A DNA stretch of 64,000 nt from contig CANLZY010000008.1 of assembly GCA_947495685.1 (NCBI GenBank), positions 62,001 through 126,000 on the forward strand, written 5' to 3'. This document shows positions 8,655-20,666 of the stretch, piece after piece. The translations under genes and the position numbers were made by a program. Origin of the DNA: an uncultured Tropicimonas sp. (lineage in GTDB: Bacteria > Pseudomonadota > Alphaproteobacteria > Rhodobacterales > Rhodobacteraceae). Positions within the stretch are counted from its first letter, which is position 1. Each line of letters opens with the position of its first letter. A model generated the notes under the pieces. It was not told the DNA's origin and made no database searches. It was given only the letters and a program-made list of their open reading frames with translations.

Positions 8655-10877
8655 TCATGCGATGTCGTCCATGAACACGCCTTCCAGCAGCACCGAGCCG
8701 TCGTCCCAGGTCATGTAGGCACCCTTGGCCGCATCCTTGACGGAAACGTCGAGACCCTTGTCGAACTTCAGCGTGTCCTTGTTGGGATTGTAGTCGGTGA
8801 TGACGTTGCGGCCGGAGTTGGCATGGAAAACGAACGTGTCCTTGCCGCCGCCCCCGGTCAGCGTGTCGAACCCGGAATTGCCATCAAGTACATCGTTGCC
8901 CTCGCCGCCCGAAAGCGTGTCGGTGCCCTTGCCGCCGCTCAGAACGTCATCGCCCTTGCCGCCAGTGAGGTCATCGTTGCCATCAGCACCCTTGAGCGTG
9001 TCGTCGCCGCTGTCGCCCTTCAGGACGTCGTTTCCGCCGCCACCGTCCAGCAGGTCGGCAAAATCGCCACCCGACAACGTATCCTTCCCGGCCTCGCCGT
9101 AGAGCCTGTCGGCACCGCCCTGGCCCGACAACATGTCGTTGCCGGTACCGCCTTTCAGCGTGTCCTTGCCGTTGCCGCCGGCGAGCGTGTCGTTGTCCGC
9201 GCCACCCTTCAGAGTGTCTTCGCCGTCATCGCCCTTCAGTTTGTCGCCACCTTTGCCACCGTCCAGCACGTCGTTGCCGCTGCCGCCCGACAGGGTATCA
9301 CTGCCGTCTTCTCCATACAGCTTGTCGACACCTTTCTGGCCCTTGAGGGTGTCACCGCCGCCGCCGCCCCGGAGCGTGTCATTGTCGTTCCCGCCATCAA
9401 GGAGATCGACGTTGTTGCCGCCAAACAGGGTGTCGTTGCCCGCACCGCCCAGCAAGGTGTCGTCGCCATCGTCGCCATACAACCTGTCCGCGCCGGTCGA
9501 ACCCTCGAGCTTGTCCTTGCCGGTGCCGCCGCGCAGCGTGTCATCGCCGCCCCAGCCAACCATCACGTTGTCCTTGGAATTGCCTTTCAGGGTGTCATTC
9601 CTGGCGGTGCCGTCGATCCGGACCGGATCCACCGGTTTGGGGGTTCCGGGAACGGCCGTGACGTCGAACAGACGCCCTTGCAACAGGTCGACCGTGCCTA
9701 CGGCGCTGTAGTCCGTGTAGCTCACCCAGACCTTGCCGTCGGCGGTTTCGGTCATGTCATGCGCAAACTGCAGACCGTTTGTATTGCTGTTGAGCAGGAC
9801 GGTGCTGCCGCTGAACGTCCCGTCGCCGTTGAACGCCTGGCCGCGGATGCCGATGCCATCGGCGCTGCCGGTGCCTTCGTCGACCGCCCAGGAGACCATG
9901 AAACCTCCATTCGACAGGCTGAGGATGTCGAAGTCGTTGCGGACGGAATCCGCACCGTTCACATCGCCGATCTTGACGGAACTGACCAACCTCGCCTGGG
10001 AATCGTAGGTCTCGACCTGCATGTGGCTTTCGGAAGTGGAGGGGTATTCCTTCCAGGCCAACGCAAATCCGCCGTTCTTGAGCGCGACCACCTGAGGCGC
10101 ATCCGACCGACCGAGGTCCTGTGACAGGGTCTTTTCGTAGCGTCCCTTGCCGGCGCCCGGGATGCCGGTTGGCGTGTTGCCGATGTTCGACCCGCCAATC
10201 CAGAGGTTGACCGAGTAGAGGTCGTCGTTGACCACCACGATGTTGCCGTTGTTCAACTCGGCCACGCCGGGCAGGAAGATGAACCCGTCCTTGGTGATCT
10301 CGACTTCCTTGCTGACACGGTTGCCGTTGGCGTCAAAGCGTTGCGCAAAGGCGCCCTCCTTGGGGCCGCCGTCGGTCCAGGTCGCGATGAAGCCGCCGTC
10401 CTTGGTGGCGATCACGTTGCCTTGGGTGTTGTCGTCGTCAGAGTTGGCGCCGCCCGAGACGGTGTGGGGTGCGTCGCGCGTGACGATGATTTCGGTGCCG
10501 CGCGGCGTCCCGTTGGAATTGAAGATCTGCGCATGGATGTCGGTGTCGTTGTGGCCCTGCCCGAATGGCGCATTGCTCACCCAGCTGACGACAAACCCGC
10601 CGTCCTTCAACCCGGTGATTTCCGGCTGGCCCTGGATGCCGGCCGTGGTGGTATTGACCAGCCGGGGTCCGCCCGACTTGGTTCCGTCATCATTGAACAT
10701 CCGCAGGAAGATCGCGCCATCGGTGTCGTTGAATCCTTCGGCGGGAAAGGCGATGGACTGCTGCCAGGCGACGGCGATCTTGCCGCCTGGAAGTCCGATT
10801 GACACAGGCGAAGCGCCCCATGTGTAGATGCCGATAGAGCCAAGCGCCTTGGACGGGCCAGTGGGTGTAATAGCCAT
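8655..10877 (-). CDS. RTX / hemolysin-type calcium-binding repeat protein
   Basis: many GGxGxDxLxG nonapeptides (about aa 430-700); N-terminal repeated GGFVVSW...FNGDGT modules; C-terminal VITDYNPNKDTLKF. Confidence 0.93.
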   Translation of the reverse strand: MAITPTGPSKALGSIGIYTWGASPVSIGLPGGKIAVAWQQSIAFPAEGFNDTDGAIFLRMFNDDGTKSGGPRLVNTTTAGIQGQPEITGLKDGGFVVSWVSNAPFGQGHNDTDIHAQIFNSNGTPRGTEIIVTRDAPHTVSGGANSDDDNTQGNVIATKDGGFIATWTDGGPKEGAFAQRFDANGNRVSKEVEITKDGFIFLPGVAELNNGNIVVVNDDLYSVNLWIGGSNIGNTPTGIPGAGKGRYEKTLSQDLGRSDAPQVVALKNGGFALAWKEYPSTSESHMQVETYDSQARLVSSVKIGDVNGADSVRNDFDILSLSNGGFMVSWAVDEGTGSADGIGIRGQAFNGDGTFSGSTVLLNSNTNGLQFAHDMTETADGKVWVSYTDYSAVGTVDLLQGRLFDVTAVPGTPKPVDPVRIDGTARNDTLKGNSKDNVMVGWGGDDTLRGGTGKDKLEGSTGADRLYGDDGDDTLLGGAGNDTLFGGNNVDLLDGGNDNDTLRGGGGGDTLKGQKGVDKLYGEDGSDTLSGGSGNDVLDGGKGGDKLKGDDGEDTLKGGADNDTLAGGNGKDTLKGGTGNDMLSGQGGADRLYGEAGKDTLSGGDFADLLDGGGGNDVLKGDSGDDTLKGADGNDDLTGGKGDDVLSGGKGTDTLSGGEGNDVLDGNSGFDTLTGGGGKDTFVFHANSGRNVITDYNPNKDTLKFDKGLDVSVKDAAKGAYMTWDDGSVLLEGVFMDDIA

Positions 10878-11077
10878 GATTATCTCTGTTGTTTTGTGAA
10901 ATTCAGGTTCGCGGTCGTCTATAAAATTCTATCTTTCAATGGCTTTTGGCGTTCGTCAACGACAAAGACCAACGGGTTGCGTCAAAATACCCGACTGAAA
11001 TAGTCGAAAATGATTGACCACGTTCGGCAAGTGGTGTTGATCGAAACCGTCGAACACCAAACAGGACAAAAAACGCA

Positions 11078-12109
11078 ATGACCCGCACCGCATTCCACCT
11101 TGTATCTGTCACTCTTGCCGGGGCGCTGATGATGTCTGCCGCCAGTGCCGTTCAGGCGGATGGCGAGCTGAACCTGTACTCGTCACGCCACTACGATACC
11201 GATGACAAGCTCTATGGCGATTTCGAAGCGGCGACCGGAATCACGATCAACCGGATCGAAGGCAACGCCGACGAACTGATCGCGCGGATGAAGGCCGAGG
11301 GGCGCAACAGCCCGGCCGACATCCTGGTCACGGTCGATACCTCGCGGCTGCATCGGGCCAAGCAGGCCGGCGTCCTGCAGCCGCTCGACTCCGAGGTTCT
11401 GGAGGCACGCATCCCCGCCTACCTGCAGGACAGCGACAACGAGTGGTTCGGTTTTTCGCAACGCTCGCGGGTGATCTTTTTTGACAAGGCGGACGTGACC
11501 GACCCGCCGATGACCTATGCCGATCTTGCCGACCCGAAATACAAGGGTCTGATCTGCATCCGGTCCTCGTCCAACACCTACAACCAGACACTTCTGGCGG
11601 CGATCGTGACCCACGAGGGCCCGGAGGCGGCGACCGACTGGGCGCGCGGTGTGGTCGACAACATGGCCCGCCCGCCGCAGGGTGGCGACACCGACCAGCT
11701 GCGCGGGATCGTCTCGGGCGAATGCGAGATTGCCGTGTCGAACACCTATTACTTTGCCCGCGCCCTGCGGACCCAGGTCGATGGCGTGTCCGAGGCAATC
11801 GAGGGCATCGGCTGGGTCTTTCCGGATCAGGACGGCAACGGCGCCCACATGAACCTGTCGGGGGCCGGTCTGGCCGCCCATGCGCCCAACCGGGACAACG
11901 CGGTGAAATTCCTCGAATACCTCGCCAGCGATTCCGCGCAGGCCTATTTTGCCGGCGGCAACGATGAATACACCGCCGTCAAGGGGGTCGAGGTCTCGGC
12001 TGCCGTGGAACAGCTGGGCGACTTCAAGGCTGACGAGATCGACCTGTCGGCCGTGGCCGAAAACCTGGCGACCGCGCAGCAGATCTTCAACACGGTCGGA
12101 TGGAAGTGA
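11078..12109 (+). CDS. Fe(3+) ABC transporter substrate-binding protein (FbpA/FutA family)
   Basis: ELNLYSSRHYDTDDKLYGDFEAATGITINRIEGNADELIARM; NTYYFARAL. Confidence 0.92.
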   Translation: MTRTAFHLVSVTLAGALMMSAASAVQADGELNLYSSRHYDTDDKLYGDFEAATGITINRIEGNADELIARMKAEGRNSPADILVTVDTSRLHRAKQAGVLQPLDSEVLEARIPAYLQDSDNEWFGFSQRSRVIFFDKADVTDPPMTYADLADPKYKGLICIRSSSNTYNQTLLAAIVTHEGPEAATDWARGVVDNMARPPQGGDTDQLRGIVSGECEIAVSNTYYFARALRTQVDGVSEAIEGIGWVFPDQDGNGAHMNLSGAGLAAHAPNRDNAVKFLEYLASDSAQAYFAGGNDEYTAVKGVEVSAAVEQLGDFKADEIDLSAVAENLATAQQIFNTVGWK

Positions 12110-12159
12110 TCCCGTCAGGGGTCGCAGCGCGGGCCCGGACATCTTGATCAAACCATTCA

Positions 12160-12186
12160 AAGGCGCGGCCCACGGGTCGCGCCTTT
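12160..12186. terminator. terminator hairpin between convergent fbpA-like and fbpB-like genes
   Basis: aaaggcgcg...cgcgccttt, 9-bp perfect stem. Confidence 0.75.
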
Positions 12187-12187
12187 G

Positions 12188-13876
12188 TCATTCGACGACG
12201 GCGACCTTGATCGGGCTGGGGCGCATGCGGCGGGCACCAAGTGTGCGGCACACCAGCACAACCGGCAACAGGCCGACGGCAACGATCACCAGGCTGGGCA
12301 CCGCGGCGCCATCCAGACGTTCGTCGGATGCCAGCCGGTGCGCTTGCACCGCCAGGGTGTCAAAGTTGAACGGACGCATGATCAGTGTCGCCGGCAGTTC
12401 CTTCATCACGTCGACAAAGACGATCAGCAGCGCGGTCAGCACCGATGGCCGCAGCACCGGCACATGGATGCGGCGCAGCATTTGCAGTGGGCCGGTGCCC
12501 AGGGTGCGTGCCACGGCGTCGATATGGGGGTGGATCGTGCCCAGCCCGCTGTCATAGGCGTTCAGGGCGGCGGCGATGAACCGGACCATGTAGGCACAGA
12601 CCAGCAGCCAGATGGAGCCGGTGAACAGCAGCCCGGTCGACACATCGAAGGTGTCGCGCATCCAGGAATCCAGCGCGTTGTCGAGGTTGGCAAAGGGCAC
12701 CAGCAGGCCCACCGCGATGACCCCGCCGGGCACCGCGTACCCGATGCGGGCGACGTGGCCCGCCATCGACGAGGCCCGCCCGGGCCACAGCCGTTGGCGA
12801 AACCCGATCAGGATTGCCGCAACCACCGTCAGCGCGGCAGCGGTGCCCGCCAGCGTGACGGTGTTGCGCAAATAACCAAGGTAGCGCGGGCTGAACAGGT
12901 TCTGGTTCGATCCCATGCCCATTTCGAACAGCAGGGCGACCGGCAGCACAAAACCGAAGATCACCGGCAGCCCGCACAGGGTCAGGGCCGCCAGCCGATG
13001 AAACCCGGTCAGGGTGGTCGGTTGCAGGCGCTCGAATTTCTTGCCGGCTCCATAATGGCGCGCCGCCCCTCGTTGGGCGCGTTCCAGCATCGCCAGCATC
13101 AGTGCAAACCCCAGCAGGCACAGCGCGAGTTGGGCCGCGGCGGCCCGGTCGGCCATGGTGAACCAGCTGGTGTAGATGCCGGTCGCGAAGGTCTGCACCG
13201 AGAAGTACGACACGGTGCCGTAGTCCGCGATGGTCTCCATCACCGCCAGCAGGATGCCCCCGGCAATCGCCGGGCGGGCCATCGGCAGGCTGACGCGGAA
13301 GAACGCCGTCCAGGGCCCCCGGCCAAGGGCGCGCGCGGCGAGGAAGGCCGTGGCGCTCTGTTGCAGGAAGGCGGCCCGCGCCAGCAGGTAGACATAGGGA
13401 TACAGCACCAGGATCAGCATCACGGCCGCCCCGGTGACCGACCGCACCTCCGGGAACCAATAGTCGCGCGGCCCCCATCCCGTGACGTCGCGCAGCAGGG
13501 TCTGCACCATGCCCGGATGGTCGAGGAAATTGGTGTAGGCATAGCCCATCACATAGGCCGGAAAGGCCAGCGGCAGCGCCAGCGCGACCTCGAAAAACCG
13601 CACGCCGGGAAAGCGGGTCATGGTGACAAGCCACGCGGCGCCGGTTCCGACGGCCCCGGTGCCCACCGCCACGATCAGTACCAGTTGCAGGGTCGTCAGG
13701 CTGTAATCCAGCAGGACCGTGTCGGCCAGGTGGCGCAGGGTCTCGGTGGAGCCCAGCAATGCGGCAATGGCCACCGCCAGCATTGGCAGCAGGCACAGGG
13801 CCGCAACAAAAAGCGCCCCCCCGCGCAGGAGGCCGGTTGCAAAGCGTTCGGCCAGGGCGGAGGGGCGCAAGCTCAT
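12188..13876 (-). CDS. Fe(3+) ABC transporter permease (FbpB type, duplicated permease)
   Basis: multiple TM helices, two BPD_transp_1 EAA-like regions (AARALGRGPWTAFFRVSLPMARPAI; AVARTLGTGPLQMLRRIHVPVLRPSV). Confidence 0.92.
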   Translation of the reverse strand: MSLRPSALAERFATGLLRGGALFVAALCLLPMLAVAIAALLGSTETLRHLADTVLLDYSLTTLQLVLIVAVGTGAVGTGAAWLVTMTRFPGVRFFEVALALPLAFPAYVMGYAYTNFLDHPGMVQTLLRDVTGWGPRDYWFPEVRSVTGAAVMLILVLYPYVYLLARAAFLQQSATAFLAARALGRGPWTAFFRVSLPMARPAIAGGILLAVMETIADYGTVSYFSVQTFATGIYTSWFTMADRAAAAQLALCLLGFALMLAMLERAQRGAARHYGAGKKFERLQPTTLTGFHRLAALTLCGLPVIFGFVLPVALLFEMGMGSNQNLFSPRYLGYLRNTVTLAGTAAALTVVAAILIGFRQRLWPGRASSMAGHVARIGYAVPGGVIAVGLLVPFANLDNALDSWMRDTFDVSTGLLFTGSIWLLVCAYMVRFIAAALNAYDSGLGTIHPHIDAVARTLGTGPLQMLRRIHVPVLRPSVLTALLIVFVDVMKELPATLIMRPFNFDTLAVQAHRLASDERLDGAAVPSLVIVAVGLLPVVLVCRTLGARRMRPSPIKVAVVE

Positions 13877-13889
13877 GAAAGCCTGTCTA

Positions 13890-14639
13890 TCAGGCGTTCT
13901 GCAGCGCGTCGATAATGGCGCCGAAATCGGCGGCCTTCAGCGAAGCCCCACCAACCAGCGCGCCGTCGACGTTGGCAACCGCAAAGATTTCTGCGGCGTT
14001 CGACGGCTTCACCGAGCCACCGTACAGCAGCGACACCGCACCACCCAGGTCGGCGCCGAAACGCTCCTGAAGGCGGGCGCGGATGAAGTCATGCACCTCG
14101 GTGATCTGCTCGAGGGTCGGCACGCGGCCGGTGCCGATGGCCCAGACGGGCTCGTAGGCAACGACGAGCGTCTGGCCCGACACGCCGTCCGGGATCGACC
14201 CGGCCAGCTGGGTGCCGATCAGGTCGAGGGTCTCGCCGGCATCGCGCTGCGCTTCGGTCTCGCCGATGCAGACAACGGCCACGAGGCCACCAGCCAGCGC
14301 GGCTGCGGTCTTGGCGTTGACGATCGCGTCGGTCTCGCCATGGTCGGTGCGGCGCTCGGAGTGTCCGAGGATCGCATAGGCACCGCCGGCATCCTTGATC
14401 ATCTCGGCCGAGATGTCGCCGGTGTGCGCACCCTTGGTGTTCATGTGGCAATCCTGGGCGCCGGTGGCGATCGGACCGGTGCCGATGCGGCGGCTCAGGC
14501 GATCCAGCAGGGTTGCGGGCGGGCAGATCAGCACGCCACAACCCGGCGCCGGATAGGCGGCCAGCATTGCATCGACCTCGGCCAGCGAGGCCTCGGTGCC
14601 GTTCATCTTCCAGTTGCCGGCAGCAAGTTTCTGCGCCAT
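13890..14639 (-). CDS. tpiA: triosephosphate isomerase
   Basis: [50 protein letters not shown]. Confidence 0.97.
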   Translation of the reverse strand: MAQKLAAGNWKMNGTEASLAEVDAMLAAYPAPGCGVLICPPATLLDRLSRRIGTGPIATGAQDCHMNTKGAHTGDISAEMIKDAGGAYAILGHSERRTDHGETDAIVNAKTAAALAGGLVAVVCIGETEAQRDAGETLDLIGTQLAGSIPDGVSGQTLVVAYEPVWAIGTGRVPTLEQITEVHDFIRARLQERFGADLGGAVSLLYGGSVKPSNAAEIFAVANVDGALVGGASLKAADFGAIIDALQNA

Positions 14640-14877
14640 GGACGTTCCCTCCGATTGGGTTTTTGGGTTGAGGCTCAAATCGCAGGGGCGGGGCAGGCCG
14701 TCAAGGGTTGCGGGGCGCGGCGCATTGATGCCTTTGCGCCCACCACATTGCAGGGTCGCGCCAGGCGGCAGGGTGCCGGCCTTGCCAGGTACCGGTGTGC
14801 TCGACGCGATCCTGGGGCGTTTGACATGGCGCGCCGGATGGCATGACGTGTGGCCCGATCGCCGTCGCGGTCGACCT

Positions 14878-15240
14878 CTACTCGCTGGTCAGGGCGTCAT
14901 CGAACTTGATCGATTCACCACAGCCGCAGGCCTCGCTGACATTCGGGTTCCGGAACTTGAATCCGGCCTCGAGCAATGATGTCTCGTAGTCGATCTCGGT
15001 CCCGAACAGGAACATCTGCGCCATCGGGGCGATCATCACGCGCGCGCCGTCCTGTTCGACAACCTCGTCGTTGGGATCCACCGTGTCGGCGTATTCCATG
15101 GTGTATTCCATGCCGGCACAGCCGCCCTTCTTGACGCCAAGGCGCAGACCCTTGTTGCCGTCCCGCTCCATCAACCTGGAGATCTGGGCAGCGGCCCGGG
15201 GGGTAAGTGTCACGGCCTGTTTGCCGGGAATGGAGAACAT
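14878..15240 (-). CDS. HesB/IscA/SufA-type iron-sulfur assembly protein
   Basis: [41 protein letters not shown] (three conserved Cys). Confidence 0.93.
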   Translation of the reverse strand: MFSIPGKQAVTLTPRAAAQISRLMERDGNKGLRLGVKKGGCAGMEYTMEYADTVDPNDEVVEQDGARVMIAPMAQMFLFGTEIDYETSLLEAGFKFRNPNVSEACGCGESIKFDDALTSE

Positions 15241-15301
15241 TTTCGCATCCTTTTTGTCAGGTACCAACCTAGGGCCGGAGTGGCGAATGCTCAAGGGGGC
15301 G

Positions 15302-16051
15302 TCACAGCGGAAGTGGTCTCAACTGCGTTACCAATGCCGTCGTGCCATAACTGACGACCAGCGCCCAGCCAACGGAGGCAAGTGTCCCGATGATGACATA
15401 TTCGGCAATATGGCGGTCGTTTCCAGTGGCATTGAAGCGCATCAGCGATTTGGCGGCGATCAGAATGGCGACACCCGTCGGGTTGCCAGTGGCGACGAGG
15501 ATGAAGGTCAGGGCGCGCTCAAGCTCTCCGATCAACCGCCCGGCCTGTTTCAACCCGCCGGTCAAGACGTTGTAGCGATTCCAGAAGGTCTTGAACGGGG
15601 CCAGCAACTTGTCCACCGCGACGCCCCCGGCCCGGACGGTAAGGACGAGTCCGGCGGTGTAGGCCATCGCGACTGGCACCCAGGGCGCCAGCGTTGACGG
15701 CAAGATTTCGGGCCAATGGCCAAGGGTCCACAGGTCCGGTCGCCAGGTCGCGATGGTGAGCAATATGGCCAGATTGACGGCCTGATCGATCAGAAACGCC
15801 GTCAATCCGTCACCGGTGCGGGATGTCACGATGCCGGTCAGCAGATGCGCCGCGGTCAACGCTCCCAACGGCCAAATCCATTCCTGTACCGGCAGCCACA
15901 GCCCCAATGCGGCAACCGCCGTTGCAAGGACGATGACCGGGTTCAGCAACAACGCGCCCGGGTGGCGTCTGTTGGCGGCCATCCATCTGGATTGAAACAG
16001 GAAACCGGCCAGGGCGTGGGCCAGCAGCAGCGCGGTGAAGGTCTCGGTCAT
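15302..16051 (-). CDS. DUF3307 family membrane protein
   Basis: MTETFTALLLAHALAGFLFQSRWMA, FLIDQAVNLAILL, AGRLIGELERALTFILVATGNPTGVAILIAAKSLMRF. Confidence 0.8.
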   Translation of the reverse strand: MTETFTALLLAHALAGFLFQSRWMAANRRHPGALLLNPVIVLATAVAALGLWLPVQEWIWPLGALTAAHLLTGIVTSRTGDGLTAFLIDQAVNLAILLTIATWRPDLWTLGHWPEILPSTLAPWVPVAMAYTAGLVLTVRAGGVAVDKLLAPFKTFWNRYNVLTGGLKQAGRLIGELERALTFILVATGNPTGVAILIAAKSLMRFNATGNDRHIAEYVIIGTLASVGWALVVSYGTTALVTQLRPLPL

Positions 16052-16114
16052 GGGCCTGGTTCCAGCGGGGGCGGGGCAGGGAAAATGGCTTTCCCCCAGC
16101 GCGGGCAAGCGAAT

Positions 16115-16729
16115 TTACATGCCATCTGCGGGCGCCTCGATCATCCCCAGCGCCGCCAGCAAGGCCGCATATCCCGCGGCATCCAGCGCTTGCGTGACGG
16201 CCTGCCGCGTGATGCCAAGATCGCCGGCGACGTCGGTGTGACGGGGCGGGATGGGCGCGAGCATCGGGTGCAGCGCGCGGGCCTGTGCCGGGGTCCAGTC
16301 CTGAGCGATATGATCCGCCAGGCAGGTGGCCGCGCCGATCGAACCACCCGCCGTATGCTGGATCAGACCCGGGGCCTGCATCGCGTCGAGCCCCCGGCCA
16401 GAGGCGACAAACGCAGGACCATTGGCGCTGTTGAGGTCGGTGCCCGGTCCGGCATCTCCGTCCCCGACGGCAATCGAGATCCGGGTGGCCAATCCCTTGC
16501 CGAAGGAGCGGAGACCCGATTGCAGGTACAGCGCCGAGCGCAGCGCCAGCGCCGGGCGGGCCAACAGCACTTGCCAGCCATCCCCCCGCTGTCGGGAAAA
16601 CCTCAGGGAGGCGCCGTGCCAATCCGCCATCCGTCCGGCGTCGTCCGACAGGCTGCACATCAAGGCTTCCTGCTGGTCGCCGGGCAGTTCCGTCGATGCA
16701 ACGATGTCTCCAGTCAGAACGGCAATCAC
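16115..16729 (-). CDS. SatD-like protein (nucleotidyl-cyclase-like N-terminal fold + C-terminal HTH)
   Basis: MIAVLTGDIVASTEL...FSRQRGDGWQVLLA...ALRSALYLQSGL...TRISIAVGDGD...NGPAFVASGRGLD; C-terminal DVAGDLGITRQAVTQAL; GTG start with aaggaga SD. Confidence 0.65.
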   Translation of the reverse strand: MIAVLTGDIVASTELPGDQQEALMCSLSDDAGRMADWHGASLRFSRQRGDGWQVLLARPALALRSALYLQSGLRSFGKGLATRISIAVGDGDAGPGTDLNSANGPAFVASGRGLDAMQAPGLIQHTAGGSIGAATCLADHIAQDWTPAQARALHPMLAPIPPRHTDVAGDLGITRQAVTQALDAAGYAALLAALGMIEAPADGM

Positions 16730-16736
16730 CCTTGGG

Positions 16737-16750
16737 TCTCCTTAAGGAGA
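16737..16750. promoter_or_regulatory. perfect 14-bp palindrome overlapping the satD-like Shine-Dalgarno
   Basis: tctccttaaggaga directly upstream of the minus-strand GTG at 16729. Confidence 0.45.
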
Positions 16751-16759
16751 TCATGCCGA

Positions 16760-16831
16760 GTGACACGGAAAGTGCAAGTTATTTTGCTTTCATTTTGGAT
16801 TGGAAAGTAAAAAAGCTTGCGGATGTGTCAC
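16760..16831. repeat. long nested AT-rich imperfect palindrome between sufT-like and satD-like genes
   Basis: gtgacac(16760-16766)/gtgtcac(16825-16831) outside gcaagttattttgctttc(16774-16791)/gaaagtaaaaaagcttgc(16803-16820), 15/18 Watson-Crick + 2 wobble. Confidence 0.7.
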
Positions 16832-17190
16832 ATGAAGCCCAGTTCCAGGCGCGCCTCGTCCGACATCATCTCCATCCCCCAGGGCGGATCCCAGGTGATC
16901 TCGACATCGACATGTTTGACGCCGGGCAGCGGCTCGATGGCCTCTGCCAGCCAGCCCGGCATTTCGCCGGCCACGGGGCACCCCGGCGCGGTGAGTGTCA
17001 TGACGACATTCACCTCGGCGGCCGGGTTGATGTCGATCGTATAGACCAGACCCAGATCGTAGATGTTCACGGGGATCTCCGGATCATACACGGTCCGGCA
17101 GGCTTCCACGATAGATTCGTAGAGCGGGTGATCGGTGGTGGAGGGGCGGATCATCGGTTCGCCCTCCATGGGCGTTGTCTCGGCGGTCAT
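16828..17190 (-). CDS. SUF-associated DUF59/MIP18 family protein (SufT-like)
   Basis: VYDPEIPVNIYDLGLVYTI, MTLTAPGCPVAGEMPGW, VEITWDPPWGMEMMSDEARLELG. Confidence 0.92.
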   Translation of the reverse strand: MTAETTPMEGEPMIRPSTTDHPLYESIVEACRTVYDPEIPVNIYDLGLVYTIDINPAAEVNVVMTLTAPGCPVAGEMPGWLAEAIEPLPGVKHVDVEITWDPPWGMEMMSDEARLELGFM

Positions 17191-17402
17191 CGGGTTCCAC
17201 AGCTCTGAGGCGATTGTTGAGGGATTATATAGGGAATACCGGCGAAGGGGTCCAGAGTCGACGCAAAACCTGGGATCAAGCGTGGGGTCGCACCGTTATC
17301 TGGCGCATTGTTCGCAAATCCCGACAACTTTTGGCGTGTGTGTTAACTTTGTGGTGCCGCCTCCATCGATATCTTCCGACGGCGAGTCACCAGGAGGATT
17401 CG

Positions 17403-20340
<2,938 letters not shown>

Positions 20341-20666
20341 CCGGAGCAATCGCTGTCGGCGGCCCGACGCTGTCGAAGCGATGCGCAACGCGCAAGCCAT
20401 CGTGCGGAACGCTCAATGGCGGCAGACGGCAGGCGCAGGTTGCCAAGGCAACGTCAGGCCGATTTCAGCCGCCTCCGGGCAATTCGGCGAATGCTTCGGA
20501 ATGCCTGCTTGCCCCTGCCGACAGGGGCGGGCACATTATGATAAAACAAGGGTCGTGGTTGAAACCGGAGGGTATGCATCCCACCTGTCTACACCAAGAC
20601 CGGAGAAGGCCGGGTGCTGCCGCAAGCCGGGGCCGGTGTCTTCTTGCATAAAACAGGAAAACGAGC

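Noticed and set aside
8655-9600. Tandem DNA repeats considered as a CRISPR array or minisatellite
   Set aside because: Period and translation match RTX nonapeptides in the coding frame; no unique spacers.
8586-10124. 512-aa and 192-aa plus-strand ORFs over the RTX gene
   Set aside because: Low-complexity antisense of nonapeptide repeats (SLPxPPxSVS pattern); no independent start signals or domains.
12185-13915. 576-aa plus-strand ORF
   Set aside because: Antisense to the FbpB-like permease; Gln/His/Arg-rich.
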